Part shown: positions 16,819 through 25,954 of the stretch, piece by piece
Numbering within the stretch: the stretch's first letter is position 1
Layout of the letters: the number at the start of each line of letters is the position of its first letter
From: Pedobacter sp. MC2016-24
GTDB taxonomy: Bacteria > Bacteroidota > Bacteroidia > Sphingobacteriales > Sphingobacteriaceae
Reading direction: 5' to 3'
NCBI RefSeq assembly: GCF_015223055.1
Contig: NZ_JADFBX010000018.1
Coordinates: 1-64,000 of the forward strand
DNA: 64,000 bases
Made by a program: the position numbers and the translations under genes
Notes under the pieces: model-generated
Seen by the model: only the letters and a program-made list of their open reading frames with translations
The model's database searches: none
Told to the model about the DNA's origin: nothing

Positions 16819-18720
16819 TTACTTTTTGTCAAGTCCTGCCTTTTCCACAATTTCTGCTACGACAGCCGGATCGAGCAAGGTACTGGTATCACCCAGGCTA
16901 TTGACATCGCCTTCGGCAATTTTACGTAAAATGCGGCGCATGATTTTTCCGGACCTGGTTTTAGGTAAACCGGAAACAAACAAGATTTTATCTGGTTTGG
17001 CAATGGCACCAATAACGCGGGTAACCGTTTGTAAAATATCTTTGCGGGTCAGGTCCTCATCAGAGTGTACATTCGGATTGATGACAAAGGCGTAAATACC
17101 CTGGCCTTTGACGTCGTGCGGATAGCCTACGACAGCGCTTTCTACCACACCGGCATGCATGTTAATCGCATTTTCAACCTCGGCAGTTCCAATGCGGTGT
17201 CCGGATACGTTGATCACATCATCTACCCTGCCGGTGATCCTGTAATAGCCATCTTCATCGCGCAAGCAACCGTCGCCGGTAAAATACAGGTCTTTATAAG
17301 TAGAGAAGTACGTGAGCCTGCAACGTTCATGGTCTTTGTACAAGGTACGCAACATACCCGGCCATGGGAACTTGATGCACAGGTTTCCGCTAACTTCATT
17401 GCCTTCAATGACATTGCCCTGCTCATCAACCAATACCGGCTGTATGCCCGGCAAAGGCAAAGTTGCAAAACTTGGTTTGGTAGGCGTAACAAAAGCAATT
17501 GGCGAAATCATAATTCCCCCGGTTTCTGTCTGCCACCAGGTATCGGCAATCGGACATTTACTTTTACCGATGTTTTCATCAAACCAGTGCCATGCCTCTT
17601 CATTGATCGGCTCCCCTACGGATCCTAAAACCCTTAAAGAACTTAAATCGACACCTTCCAGCGGCTCCTGCCCAAAGCTCATCAAAGAACGGATGGCCGT
17701 AGGTGCGGTATATAAAATATTGACTTGATGTTTTTCGACCACCTGCCACATGCGTGAGGCATCCGGAAATGTAGGAATCCCTTCAAACATCAATGTGGTT
17801 GCGCCTTGCGAAAGCGGGCCATATACAATATAGGAGTGACCGGTGATCCAGCCGATATCGGCAGTGCAGAAAAACACCTCATCTGGCTGGTAATTGAATA
17901 CATTGCTGAACGTGTAACCGGCATAAACCATGTAACCGCCAACAGTATGTGCCACACCTTTAGGTTTTCCGGTAGAACCGGAAGTATATAAAATGAACAG
18001 CAAATCTTCTGCGTCCATTTCTTCGGCAGGGCAAACGGTATCGACCAGTTTGATTTCATCTTCCCACCATACATCGCGGCCTTTTAACATGGAAACGGCC
18101 ATGCGGGTATGGGTTAAAACGATCACACGTTCTACCGTAGGGCAGCCAATTAAAGCATCGTCAATCACTTCTTTCAATTGAATCTGCTTGTTTCCCCTGA
18201 AGGCGCCATCGGCAGTGATGACCACTTTACACTCGGCATCATTGATCCGGTCGGCAATAGATTTGGCAGAAAAACCACCAAAAACTACAGAGTGTACCGC
18301 GCCGATCCGGGCACAGGCCAATACAGCAACGGCAAGTTCCGGTACCATTGGCATATATATACATACACGGTCGCCTTTTTTTACCCCATTCTTTTTAAGC
18401 ACGTTGGCAAAACGGCAAACCTGCTCATGTAAAATTTTATAACTTAAGGTAATGCTTTCTTTTTGAGGATCATTTGGTTCCCAGATGATGGCCGGTTTAT
18501 CTCCATTCTGGGCCAGGTGGCGGTCTAAACAGTTTTCAGTAATGTTTAGTTTGGCACCTTCAAACCATTTTACGTTGGGCTCAGAGAAATTCCACGACAA
18601 CACTTTATCCCACTTCTTCCTCCATTGAAAATTATTGGCAATCCCTTCCCAAAACTGTTCAGGGTAATCTACACTGTACTGATATGTTTTTTGATATTCT
18701 TCAAATGTTTTAATTTGCAT
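16819..18720 (-). CDS. acs: Acetyl-coenzyme A synthetase
   Basis: 633-residue AMP-forming acetate:CoA ligase, converting acetate, ATP and CoA to acetyl-CoA via acetyl-AMP. The AMP-binding motif YTSGSTGKPKGVAHT, the ADTWWQTETGG core, YFTGDGCLRD and the C-terminal PKTRSGKIMRRIL are present; the last holds the Lys that protein acetylases modify to silence Acs. The frame is open to 18837, but the start at 18718-18720 (MQIKTFEEYQ) fits the family length and lies 28 bases downstream of a good promoter. It is monocistronic and ends at a shared terminator with csbD. Confidence 0.97.
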   Translation of the reverse strand: MQIKTFEEYQKTYQYSVDYPEQFWEGIANNFQWRKKWDKVLSWNFSEPNVKWFEGAKLNITENCLDRHLAQNGDKPAIIWEPNDPQKESITLSYKILHEQVCRFANVLKKNGVKKGDRVCIYMPMVPELAVAVLACARIGAVHSVVFGGFSAKSIADRINDAECKVVITADGAFRGNKQIQLKEVIDDALIGCPTVERVIVLTHTRMAVSMLKGRDVWWEDEIKLVDTVCPAEEMDAEDLLFILYTSGSTGKPKGVAHTVGGYMVYAGYTFSNVFNYQPDEVFFCTADIGWITGHSYIVYGPLSQGATTLMFEGIPTFPDASRMWQVVEKHQVNILYTAPTAIRSLMSFGQEPLEGVDLSSLRVLGSVGEPINEEAWHWFDENIGKSKCPIADTWWQTETGGIMISPIAFVTPTKPSFATLPLPGIQPVLVDEQGNVIEGNEVSGNLCIKFPWPGMLRTLYKDHERCRLTYFSTYKDLYFTGDGCLRDEDGYYRITGRVDDVINVSGHRIGTAEVENAINMHAGVVESAVVGYPHDVKGQGIYAFVINPNVHSDEDLTRKDILQTVTRVIGAIAKPDKILFVSGLPKTRSGKIMRRILRKIAEGDVNSLGDTSTLLDPAVVAEIVEKAGLDKK

Positions 18721-18747
18721 GATTTGGTTGAGTTCAATACTAAAACT

Positions 18748-18778
18748 CAAACTTAGAGAAAACTGCTTAAGAACACAA
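18748..18778 (-). promoter_or_regulatory. Promoter of acs
   Basis: On the minus strand TTG (18778-18776) is followed after 20 bases by TAAGTTTG (18755-18748), matching the Bacteroidota -33/-7 pair. The -7 box lies 28 bases before the ATG chosen for acs, which supports that start. Confidence 0.65.
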
Positions 18779-18955
18779 TTAAAATAAATACAAAAAAGAT
18801 ATTGCCTTACCGGGCGTTTTGCAGGACTTAAATACAACGCTCTGGAAATAAATTAAAAATATTTGTGGGAGCACTTGATGATTACAAATATTTTAATGAT
18901 ATTTGCACACTCTTAAAAAAATTAAGAAAACATATTTAACACTATAAATAAAGGC

Positions 18956-19189
18956 ATGTCTAGAGTTTGTGATTTAACCGGAAAAATGGCAATGACAGGT
19001 TTTAATGTTTCTCACTCAAACGTTAAAACTAAGCGTAAGTTTTATCCCAACTTACAACTTCAGAAATTTTATATTCCTGATGAGGATCGTTGGATAACAC
19101 TGAAAGTATCTACTTCAGCTATCAAAACCATCAATAAAATTGGTATTACTGAAGCGATTAATCGTTTCATGAAAAAAGGATATTTGTAA
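18956..19189 (+). CDS. rpmB: 50S ribosomal protein L28
   Basis: 77-residue L28 of the large ribosomal subunit. Typical segments are visible: SRVCDLTGKMAMTGFNVSHSN, KTKRKFYPNLQ and a C-terminal helix TIKTINKIGI..AINRFMKKGYL. It has the short form without the zinc-binding Cys set of C+ variants. First gene of a ribosomal trio with rpmG and a DUF4295 gene, gaps about 40 bases. A weak -7-like element (ATATTTGC at 18899-18906) lies upstream. Confidence 0.97.
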   Translation: MSRVCDLTGKMAMTGFNVSHSNVKTKRKFYPNLQLQKFYIPDEDRWITLKVSTSAIKTINKIGITEAINRFMKKGYL

Positions 19190-19229
19190 ATAACATTGGT
19201 TGATGTGAATCGACCTTAAGATTAATAAA

Positions 19230-19412
19230 ATGGCAAAAAAAGGTAACAGAGTACAAGTTATTCTAGAGTGTACAGAGCATAAAACTAGCGGCATGCCTGG
19301 TATGTCTAGATATATCTCTACTAAAAACCGTAAAAACACTACTGAGCGTTTAGAGTTGAAAAAATTCAACCCAGTATTGAAAAAGGTAACTGTACATAAA
19401 GAAATTAAGTAA
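19230..19412 (+). CDS. rpmG: 50S ribosomal protein L33
   Basis: 60-residue L33 (KKGNRVQVILECTEHKTSGMPGMSRYISTKNRKNTTERLELKKFNP), located between L28 and the DUF4295 gene. It carries only one of the Cys residues (in LECTEH), so it is a zinc-independent form. The L28-L33 pairing is conserved in many bacteria. Confidence 0.97.
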   Translation: MAKKGNRVQVILECTEHKTSGMPGMSRYISTKNRKNTTERLELKKFNPVLKKVTVHKEIK

Positions 19413-19453
19413 TACATTTATTTAGCGTTTGGCTAGATATAATCCATTAAATC

Positions 19454-19612
19454 ATGGCAAAAAAGGTAGTTGCAACCCTTAAAACGGGTAAAGGAAAAGA
19501 ATATTCGAAAGTTATTACAATGGTTAAGTCTGACAAAGGATCTTATTCTTTCAAAGAATCTATTGTTCACAACGATCACGTTCAAGATGCTATTTCTGCA
19601 TCTAAAAAGTAA
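19454..19612 (+). CDS. DUF4295 small protein of the L28-L33 operon
   Basis: 52 residues starting MAKKVVATLKTGKGKEYSKV and ending QDAISASKK. It is small, basic and lies 41 bases after rpmG on the same strand. This matches DUF4295, a Bacteroidota-specific family always found in this place. Its basic charge and position suggest a ribosome-associated protein, which is inference. It is followed by a terminator at about 19634-19667. Confidence 0.9.
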   Translation: MAKKVVATLKTGKGKEYSKVITMVKSDKGSYSFKESIVHNDHVQDAISASKK

Positions 19613-19633
19613 TTTTAATATTTTATAATATTA

Positions 19634-19668
19634 AAGCCGTCCCTTTAATCTGGGAGGGCTTTTTTTGT
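19634..19668 (+). terminator. Intrinsic terminator after rpmB-rpmG-DUF4295
   Basis: AAAGCCGTCCC pairs with GGGAGGGCTTT with one mismatch around a nine-base loop and is followed by a T run. It ends only 17 bases before the ftsY ATG, so ftsY may depend partly on readthrough. Confidence 0.8.
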
Positions 19669-19684
19669 TTTGTTATACATTCTT

Positions 19685-20647
19685 ATGGGTTTATTCGATT
19701 TTTTCAAGAAAAAAGAAACTGCGCCTGAAGCGCAAGAAGCTCTGGATAAGGGATTAGAGAAAACTAAAACAGGTTTTTTCAACAAGATCACCAAAGCTGT
19801 TGCCGGAAAGTCAACCATTGATGATGATGTACTCGATAACCTGGAAGAGGTATTGGTTACTTCGGACGTGGGGGTGAGTACGACATTGAAGATTATTGAG
19901 CGCATTGAGCAACGTGTAGCTAAAGATAAATACTTATCCACTTCCGAACTGCAACACTTATTGCGTGAGGAGATCCAATTGCTGCTTGCCGAAAACAACA
20001 GCAACGATTTCAGGCAATTTGAATACGGACAGCATAAACCTTACGTGATTATGGTGGTTGGTGTTAATGGCGTGGGCAAAACCACTACCATTGGTAAACT
20101 GGCACATAAATTAAAAGCTGAAGGATTAAAAGTTGTTTTAGGTGCGGCAGATACATTTAGAGCTGCGGCCGTAGAACAGATCAAATTGTGGGGCGAACGC
20201 GTTGGTGTTCGTGTAGTGGCACAGGCCATGGGCTCTGACCCGGCTTCTGTTGCTTTTGATACCCTGCAATCGGCTGTCGCCAATGGTGAAGATGTTGTGA
20301 TTATTGATACTGCCGGCCGTTTGCACAATAAAATTGGTTTAATGAACGAGCTGGGTAAAATTAAAAATGTAATGCAAAAGGTAATTCCCAATGCACCGCA
20401 TGAGATTTTACTGGTATTGGATGGATCAACCGGACAAAATGCTTTTGAGCAATGTAAACAATTTACCGAAGCCACTGATGTAAATGCACTGGCCATTACC
20501 AAACTGGATGGAACGGCCAAAGGTGGTGTGGTGATCGGAATTTCTGATCAGTTCAAAATCCCTGTAAAATACATAGGCGTTGGCGAAAGCATGAACGACC
20601 TGCAATTATTTGATAAAAAAGCGTTTGTGGACAGTCTGTTTAAATAA
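19685..20647 (+). CDS. ftsY: Signal recognition particle receptor FtsY
   Basis: 320-residue SRP receptor GTPase that docks ribosome-nascent chain complexes at the inner membrane. The start at 19685 (MGLFDFFKKKE) is chosen over the in-frame TTG at 19670, because the amphipathic membrane-binding helix begins there and 19670 lies in the terminator tail. Motifs: G1 GVNGVGKTTTIGKLAHK, the insertion-box region DTFRAAAVEQIKLW, G3 DTAGRLHNK, G4 TKLDGTAKGG. The acidic A domain of E. coli FtsY is absent, as in many bacteria. rimO follows after 32 bases. Confidence 0.97.
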   Translation: MGLFDFFKKKETAPEAQEALDKGLEKTKTGFFNKITKAVAGKSTIDDDVLDNLEEVLVTSDVGVSTTLKIIERIEQRVAKDKYLSTSELQHLLREEIQLLLAENNSNDFRQFEYGQHKPYVIMVVGVNGVGKTTTIGKLAHKLKAEGLKVVLGAADTFRAAAVEQIKLWGERVGVRVVAQAMGSDPASVAFDTLQSAVANGEDVVIIDTAGRLHNKIGLMNELGKIKNVMQKVIPNAPHEILLVLDGSTGQNAFEQCKQFTEATDVNALAITKLDGTAKGGVVIGISDQFKIPVKYIGVGESMNDLQLFDKKAFVDSLFK

Positions 20648-20679
20648 CATCTGCCCGGTAAACGTCATAAATATAACAC

Positions 20680-22014
20680 ATGAATACAAAAATCGCATCT
20701 AAGATTATCCCTGTTAAAAAACCTAAAATCAATGTCATCACTTTGGGTTGTTCTAAAAACACCTATGACTCTGAAGTTTTAATGGGACAGTTGCGTGGAA
20801 ATAGCCTGGACGTTGTGCATGAATCAAACCAGATGGGGAAAGACGACATCGTTGTCATCAATACCTGCGGTTTTATTGACAATGCCAAACAGGAATCGAT
20901 TGATACCATTCTGCAGTACAGCGAGCTGAAAGATGCCGGAAAAATAGGAAAGGTATTTGTAACCGGATGTTTATCTGAACGCTACAAGCCTGAACTGGAA
21001 GCTGAAATTACCAACGTGGATGCTTATTTCGGCACCAACGACCTGAATAATTTATTGCACTCCCTGGGTGCCAATTATAAACATGAACTGATTGGTGAGC
21101 GTTTGCTTACTACTCCTTCGCACTTTGCCTATTTTAAAATTGCTGAAGGTTGCAACCGCCCCTGCTCTTTTTGCGCCATCCCTTTGATGCGCGGTAAACA
21201 CGTATCCCGGGATATGAATGAGCTGGTGAACGAAGCCAAAATACTGGCAGCAAACGGCACCAAAGAACTGATTTTGATTGCACAGGACTTAACCTATTAC
21301 GGTTTAGACATTTATGGTAAACGTAACCTGGATGAATTGCTGCGCAGGATTTCTGATGTACCGGGGATTGAATGGATCAGGTTGCAATACGCCTACCCTT
21401 CTGGTTTCCCGATGGAAATTCTGGACGCCATGAACGAAAGGGAAAACATTTGCAAATACCTGGACATGCCTTTACAGCACATTACCGACAATATGTTGAA
21501 GTCAATGCGCCGTGGCATCACCAAACAGAAAACCATTGACATTGTCAACCAGATCCGCGATAAAGTTCCGGGCATCGCCATGCGTACCACACTGATTTGT
21601 GGTTATCCAGGTGAAACGGAGCAGGATTTTGAAGAGATGATGGATTGGGTAGAAGAAACCCGTTTTGACCGTTTGGGTTGTTTTACGTATTCTCATGAGG
21701 AAAAAACCCATGCGCACAACCTGGTAGATGATGTACCTGATGAAGTGAAACAAGAACGTGTGGATGCGATCATGGAGCTACAACAAGGTATTTCGTTTGA
21801 CATCAACCAGGAAAAAGTAGGCAAAACCTATAAAGTTCTGGTGGACAGAAAAGAAGGGGATTTCTTTATCGGCCGTACCGAATTTGACTCTCCGGAGGTG
21901 GATAACGAGGTATTGATTGACGCCAGCACAGGTTATGCAGCGAACGGCTCTTTTGTACAGGTTAAAATTGACCGTGCTGAAGACTTCGATCTATATGGAC
22001 AAATTGTAAAATAA
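20680..22014 (+). CDS. rimO: Ribosomal protein S12 methylthiotransferase RimO
   Basis: 444-residue radical-SAM enzyme that adds a methylthio group to the conserved Asp of ribosomal protein S12. N-terminal UPF0004 domain (TLGCSKNTYDSEVLMG, VVINTCGFIDNAK, VTGCLSERY), radical-SAM cluster CNRPCSFCAIP (CxxxCxxC), and a C-terminal TRAM domain (KVLVDRKEGDFFIGRTEFDSPEVD). The N-terminal Cys residues bind the second iron-sulfur cluster. It follows ftsY closely on the same strand, so it is probably co-transcribed. The sequence pattern fits RimO rather than the tRNA enzyme MiaB. Confidence 0.95.
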   Translation: MNTKIASKIIPVKKPKINVITLGCSKNTYDSEVLMGQLRGNSLDVVHESNQMGKDDIVVINTCGFIDNAKQESIDTILQYSELKDAGKIGKVFVTGCLSERYKPELEAEITNVDAYFGTNDLNNLLHSLGANYKHELIGERLLTTPSHFAYFKIAEGCNRPCSFCAIPLMRGKHVSRDMNELVNEAKILAANGTKELILIAQDLTYYGLDIYGKRNLDELLRRISDVPGIEWIRLQYAYPSGFPMEILDAMNERENICKYLDMPLQHITDNMLKSMRRGITKQKTIDIVNQIRDKVPGIAMRTTLICGYPGETEQDFEEMMDWVEETRFDRLGCFTYSHEEKTHAHNLVDDVPDEVKQERVDAIMELQQGISFDINQEKVGKTYKVLVDRKEGDFFIGRTEFDSPEVDNEVLIDASTGYAANGSFVQVKIDRAEDFDLYGQIVK

Positions 22015-22060
22015 AAGTTGCCCCATAAGTTTTATACTTTATTAGCTTAAATTCGTAGCA

Positions 22061-23647
22061 ATGCAGGCTAAATATATCTCTTACCCGGAAACGCAAGCCT
22101 TTTCTGCTATTGTACTCGATTACATCAGCGGAAAAGCGCAGCTCAATTCATTTTACAAATACAAGCCTGGTTTTGAGGGCTTTGCTGAAGCCATTAAAAA
22201 CCGTAATTTTAAAGGTGACCGAACCATTTTAACAACAGTGATCAAACAGCAATATGCTGGTTTGGACACCACGGAACTGGTTCATGAACATATCAATTTA
22301 TTAGCGGATGGCCGGACTTTTACCATTACGACCGGCCATCAACTGAACATCTTTACCGGCCCGCTTTATTTTATTTATAAAATAGTTACCGCGATTAACC
22401 TGGCCAAAGAACTGAAACAACAGTTTCCCGATTATAATTTTGTCCCGGTGTACTGGATGGCTACCGAAGATCATGACTTTGAGGAAATCAACCATGTGAA
22501 AATTGAGGATAAAATGCTGACCTGGGCAAAAGCTGCTGCTGGTGCTACCGGTAGATTAAATGTGGCAGATATTGCGGAGACCCTACTGGCTTATAAAGGA
22601 TATCTGGGCATCAGCGAAAACGGACTTAAATTTTCGGAACTGGTAGACAAAGCCTATACAAGCCATGAGAAATTAAGCGATGCCACCAGAGATCTGGTCA
22701 ATGCCCTATTTGGCAAGTATGGCCTGGTTTGCATCGATGCAGATGAGCACCTGCTTAAAAAGCAGTTTGCGGATATTGTGGCTGCCGACATCACCAGCGA
22801 ACAGAGCTTTAAACTCATCAATGAAAGCAGCAGTAAACTGGAAGAACTGGGCTATAAGCCACAGGTAAATCCGAGAGAAATCAACTTCTTTTACATGATT
22901 GATGGTGTGAGGGAACGTATTGTAGCTGAACATGGCATTTACCAGGTGATGAACTCCCCCATCCGTTTTACCGAAGACGAACTTAAAAAAGAAATATCGG
23001 ATTTTCCGGAAAGGTTTAGCCCCAATGTGGTGATGCGACCAGTTTACCAGGAAGTGATTTTACCCAACCTGGCTTATATTGGTGGCGGTGCCGAAGTGAC
23101 TTACTGGCTGCAACTCAAAGCCAATTTTGACCATTACGGCGTAGATTTCCCTGTATTGTTGCTGCGCAACTCGGCCATGGTTGTAGACCAGAGAAGTGAA
23201 GCCAGAATGCACATCCTGGGGATTAGCCCGAAAGAGATTTTCCAGAAAAGCGAGTCGCTCAAAAATGGCTGGATCAAATCGCACGTGAACCTCCAGCTTA
23301 CTCTTGGTGATGAAGAACGCGCCATTAATGCCATTTTTGATCAGATTAAGCTCAATGCTTATAAAATAGACAAAACCTTGTCGCAATCGGCTGATGCCGC
23401 AAAAACCAAGGCGCTGAAATTGATCAGCCGACTGGAGAAAAAGATGCTCAGCGCAGAAAAACGCAAACACAGCACCTCCTTAGCCCAAATTGATCATTTA
23501 AAGGAAAAGCTGTTTCCTACAGGTGTATTACAGGAACGGGTGCTGAATATTGCGCCGATGATCGTTTTGTATGGCGATGATTTCATTGCTGCCCTGGTGG
23601 ACCATTTTAAACCATTAGACCATCAGTTTACCGTATTATTTGCTTAA
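22061..23647 (+). CDS. bshC: Putative cysteine ligase BshC (bacillithiol synthesis)
   Basis: 528-residue protein matching BshC, which adds cysteine to glucosaminyl-malate in the last step of bacillithiol synthesis. Features: TITTGHQLNIFTGPLYFIYKI, YWMATEDHDFEEINHV, VMRPVYQEVILPNLAYIGGGAEVTYWLQLK, RNSAMVVDQR and a coiled-coil helical tail rich in Lys and Ala before VLNIAPMIVLYGDDFIAAL. Bacillithiol is known in some Bacteroidota. The gene lies 46 bases after rimO. The next gene's start overlaps its end in another frame (TTG at 23640) or lies 4 bases beyond it (ATG at 23652). Confidence 0.93.
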   Translation: MQAKYISYPETQAFSAIVLDYISGKAQLNSFYKYKPGFEGFAEAIKNRNFKGDRTILTTVIKQQYAGLDTTELVHEHINLLADGRTFTITTGHQLNIFTGPLYFIYKIVTAINLAKELKQQFPDYNFVPVYWMATEDHDFEEINHVKIEDKMLTWAKAAAGATGRLNVADIAETLLAYKGYLGISENGLKFSELVDKAYTSHEKLSDATRDLVNALFGKYGLVCIDADEHLLKKQFADIVAADITSEQSFKLINESSSKLEELGYKPQVNPREINFFYMIDGVRERIVAEHGIYQVMNSPIRFTEDELKKEISDFPERFSPNVVMRPVYQEVILPNLAYIGGGAEVTYWLQLKANFDHYGVDFPVLLLRNSAMVVDQRSEARMHILGISPKEIFQKSESLKNGWIKSHVNLQLTLGDEERAINAIFDQIKLNAYKIDKTLSQSADAAKTKALKLISRLEKKMLSAEKRKHSTSLAQIDHLKEKLFPTGVLQERVLNIAPMIVLYGDDFIAALVDHFKPLDHQFTVLFA

Positions 23648-23651
23648 AACC

Positions 23652-24737
23652 ATGACCTTTTATACTTTTTCCGAGCAGCAGCTGCGTGACTTTACCGAAC
23701 GTGTTTTTTTAACAATGGGCTGTCCGCAGGTTGATGCCCAACTGGCTGCTGATGTGTTGCTGCGTTCAGATTTAAGAGGAATCGACTCTCATGGCGTGGC
23801 CCGCCTGAGTGGTTATGTGAGACTTTGGGAAAAAGAAAGGATCAATGCGACACCAACAGTAAAGGTGGTTCATGAAACAGCGACGACTGCCACCGTGGAC
23901 GGCGATGGTGGATTGGGTTTGGTTGTGGCACCTTTTGCCATGAAAGTAGCGATAGAGAAGGCAAAAACCTATGGTAGCGGATGGGTAGCCGTAAAAAACT
24001 CCAACCATTTTGGTATTGCAGGTTACCATGCTTTGCTGGCCGTTGAACAGGATATGATCGGGATCAGCATGACCAATGCCAGTCCGCTGGTTGCCCCTAC
24101 CTATGCCAATGAGCGCTTATTGGGCACCAACCCGATGTGTTACGCTTTTCCGGCCGGTCAGTACCCGCCAGTAGTGGTGGATATGGCGACCGCCGCAGCT
24201 GCCAACGGCAAGCTGGAAATTGCCCAAAGGGCAAACCAGGCAATCCCTGAAGGCTGGGTTCAGGACAAAGATGGCCATACGGCAACGGATCCGCATGAAT
24301 TGAAAAAAGGAGGTTCTTTGCTGCCCCTGGGGAGCGATAAAGATCATGGCAGCCATAAAGGGTACGGACTTAGCGCCACAGTAGACATTTTATCGGCAGT
24401 GCTTTCCGGAGCAAACTACGGCCCATGGGTACCGCCATTTGTGGCATTTCTGGAACCGCCAACTGATCCTGTAGGTGCAGGCATAGGTCACTTTTTTGGC
24501 GCCATGCGCGTTGACGGCTTCCGTCCGGCACAAGATTTTAAAGACCATCTGGACAATTGGATTACCCGTTTTAAAAGTGCAGCAACCGTAGATCCTGAAA
24601 AAAAGGTGATTATTCCTGGTGAACCAGAATATGCTTTTGAAAATGAGCGCAAAAAAAACGGCATCCCTTTAATAGATGCCGTTGTCAATGATTTAAATGA
24701 GCTTGCCCTTAAATTGGGGATCGCTGGTTTATCTTAA
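23652..24737 (+). CDS. Ldh family NAD(P)-dependent oxidoreductase
   Basis: 361-residue enzyme of the malate/L-lactate/ureidoglycolate dehydrogenase fold (COG2055), unrelated to the Rossmann-type dehydrogenases. Motifs: SDLRGIDSHGVARLSGYV, VKNSNHFGIAGYHA (with the catalytic His), LGTNPMCYAFP, VVDMATAAAANGKLEIAQRANQ and GSHKGYGLSATVDILSAVLSG. The substrate cannot be assigned. Start chosen at 23652 (MTFYTFSEQQLRD); an upstream in-frame TTG at 23640 lies inside the end of bshC. It converges with lepB, sharing four bases at their ends (24734-24737). Confidence 0.92.
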   Translation: MTFYTFSEQQLRDFTERVFLTMGCPQVDAQLAADVLLRSDLRGIDSHGVARLSGYVRLWEKERINATPTVKVVHETATTATVDGDGGLGLVVAPFAMKVAIEKAKTYGSGWVAVKNSNHFGIAGYHALLAVEQDMIGISMTNASPLVAPTYANERLLGTNPMCYAFPAGQYPPVVVDMATAAAANGKLEIAQRANQAIPEGWVQDKDGHTATDPHELKKGGSLLPLGSDKDHGSHKGYGLSATVDILSAVLSGANYGPWVPPFVAFLEPPTDPVGAGIGHFFGAMRVDGFRPAQDFKDHLDNWITRFKSAATVDPEKKVIIPGEPEYAFENERKKNGIPLIDAVVNDLNELALKLGIAGLS

Positions 24738-25945
24738 TGAATTCCGCGGAATAAGCGGTTCCACCTGATTTTATGGAAGAATGAACCGTTGGTATCGTAG
24801 CTCATCCAGATGAACAAGGCTTTACCCACAATGTGGTCTTCCGGAACAAATCCCCAGTAGCGTGAATCTGCAGAGCGGTGCCTGTTGTCACCCATCATCC
24901 AGTAATAGTTCATTTTAAAGGTATAGCTGTCTGCCGGTTTTCCGTTGATTAACCAGCCTTTACCAGATTTCTCCAGTTTATTTCCTTCATAAATGCGGAT
25001 TGCCCTTTCATAAAGTGGCATCGTTGCACTGTCTAATTTCACCGTCCAGCCTGTTTTAGGAATGATGATCGGGCCGAAATTGTCTACGTTCCAGTTTCTG
25101 TTCGGATCGAAAGGGAAAATATCGGGCTCACGGTCGTTGGCCTGTGCCGTTAATTCTCTGACAGACTGTACAAAATCCAGTTTACGTACTTCAGCCATCA
25201 TCGGAGCGGTACCTATAAAGCGATATACATTAGGTGTTTCTGTTGAAATGATCTCATCACTTACATTGAAGCCCATGTTCTGGAACACATCCGGATTAAA
25301 ATCGGTTGTTTTAAAGGTCACTTCATAAGTGATCTGTCCCGTATTTTTCAACTGCTCAGGCTTGCCATTGATGGTAACCAGGCCAGCTTTCATGCTGATC
25401 GTATCACCTGCAATCCCGATACAACGTTTGATGTAATTTTCTCTTTTATCTACCGGCCTGCTTACAATGGTATACTGGCTATTGATTTGTCGCCAGCCCG
25501 CTGAGCGCACCATTTGATAATAATCTACATCCTGTTGCTCCAGGGCAACGGTGTCTCCTTGCGGATAGTTGAAAACCACTACGTCATTTCTCTTAATGTC
25601 TGACAAACCTGGCAACCTGCGGTATTTCCATTGTACGCCATCCCAATAGGCTTTTGTACCGGTAATGGGCATGGTATGGTGTGCAAAAGGGAAAGCAACA
25701 GGTGTCATCGGAACCCTGGCGCCGTAATTCATTTTACTCACGAACAGGAAATCGCCGATGAGCAATGACCTTTCCATGGATCCGGTAGGAATGGTATAGG
25801 CCTCAATAAAAAACACCCTGATGATGGTAGCCGCAACTACCGCAAATATAATGGCATCTGTCCACTCCCTGGCCTTGCTTTTCTTCTTTTTAGGCTGATC
25901 GTCAGGAGTTTCTACCTTATCCTTTTGCCGGAATTTCCAATTCAT
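24734..25945 (-). CDS. lepB: Signal peptidase I
   Basis: 403-residue inner-membrane protease that removes signal peptides from exported proteins. One N-terminal membrane segment (DAIIFAVVAATIIRVFFIEAY) follows a very basic cytoplasmic start. The catalytic Ser56 is in YTIPTGSMERSL, the general-base Lys is in box D (YIKRCIGIAGDTI), and box E is MMGDNRHRSADSRYWGFV. A large insert between boxes D and E gives it the long form typical of Bacteroidota. dapB ends nine bases upstream on the same strand; the DUF5683, parB and parA genes lie further back. Confidence 0.96.
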   Translation of the reverse strand: MNWKFRQKDKVETPDDQPKKKKSKAREWTDAIIFAVVAATIIRVFFIEAYTIPTGSMERSLLIGDFLFVSKMNYGARVPMTPVAFPFAHHTMPITGTKAYWDGVQWKYRRLPGLSDIKRNDVVVFNYPQGDTVALEQQDVDYYQMVRSAGWRQINSQYTIVSRPVDKRENYIKRCIGIAGDTISMKAGLVTINGKPEQLKNTGQITYEVTFKTTDFNPDVFQNMGFNVSDEIISTETPNVYRFIGTAPMMAEVRKLDFVQSVRELTAQANDREPDIFPFDPNRNWNVDNFGPIIIPKTGWTVKLDSATMPLYERAIRIYEGNKLEKSGKGWLINGKPADSYTFKMNYYWMMGDNRHRSADSRYWGFVPEDHIVGKALFIWMSYDTNGSFFHKIRWNRLFRGIH

Positions 25946-25954
25946 ATGATCTTG

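Noticed and set aside
17065..17628. Long open frame on the plus strand opposite acs
   Set aside because: Lies antisense inside the strongly conserved acs coding region; no known family, no promoter; an opposite-strand shadow.
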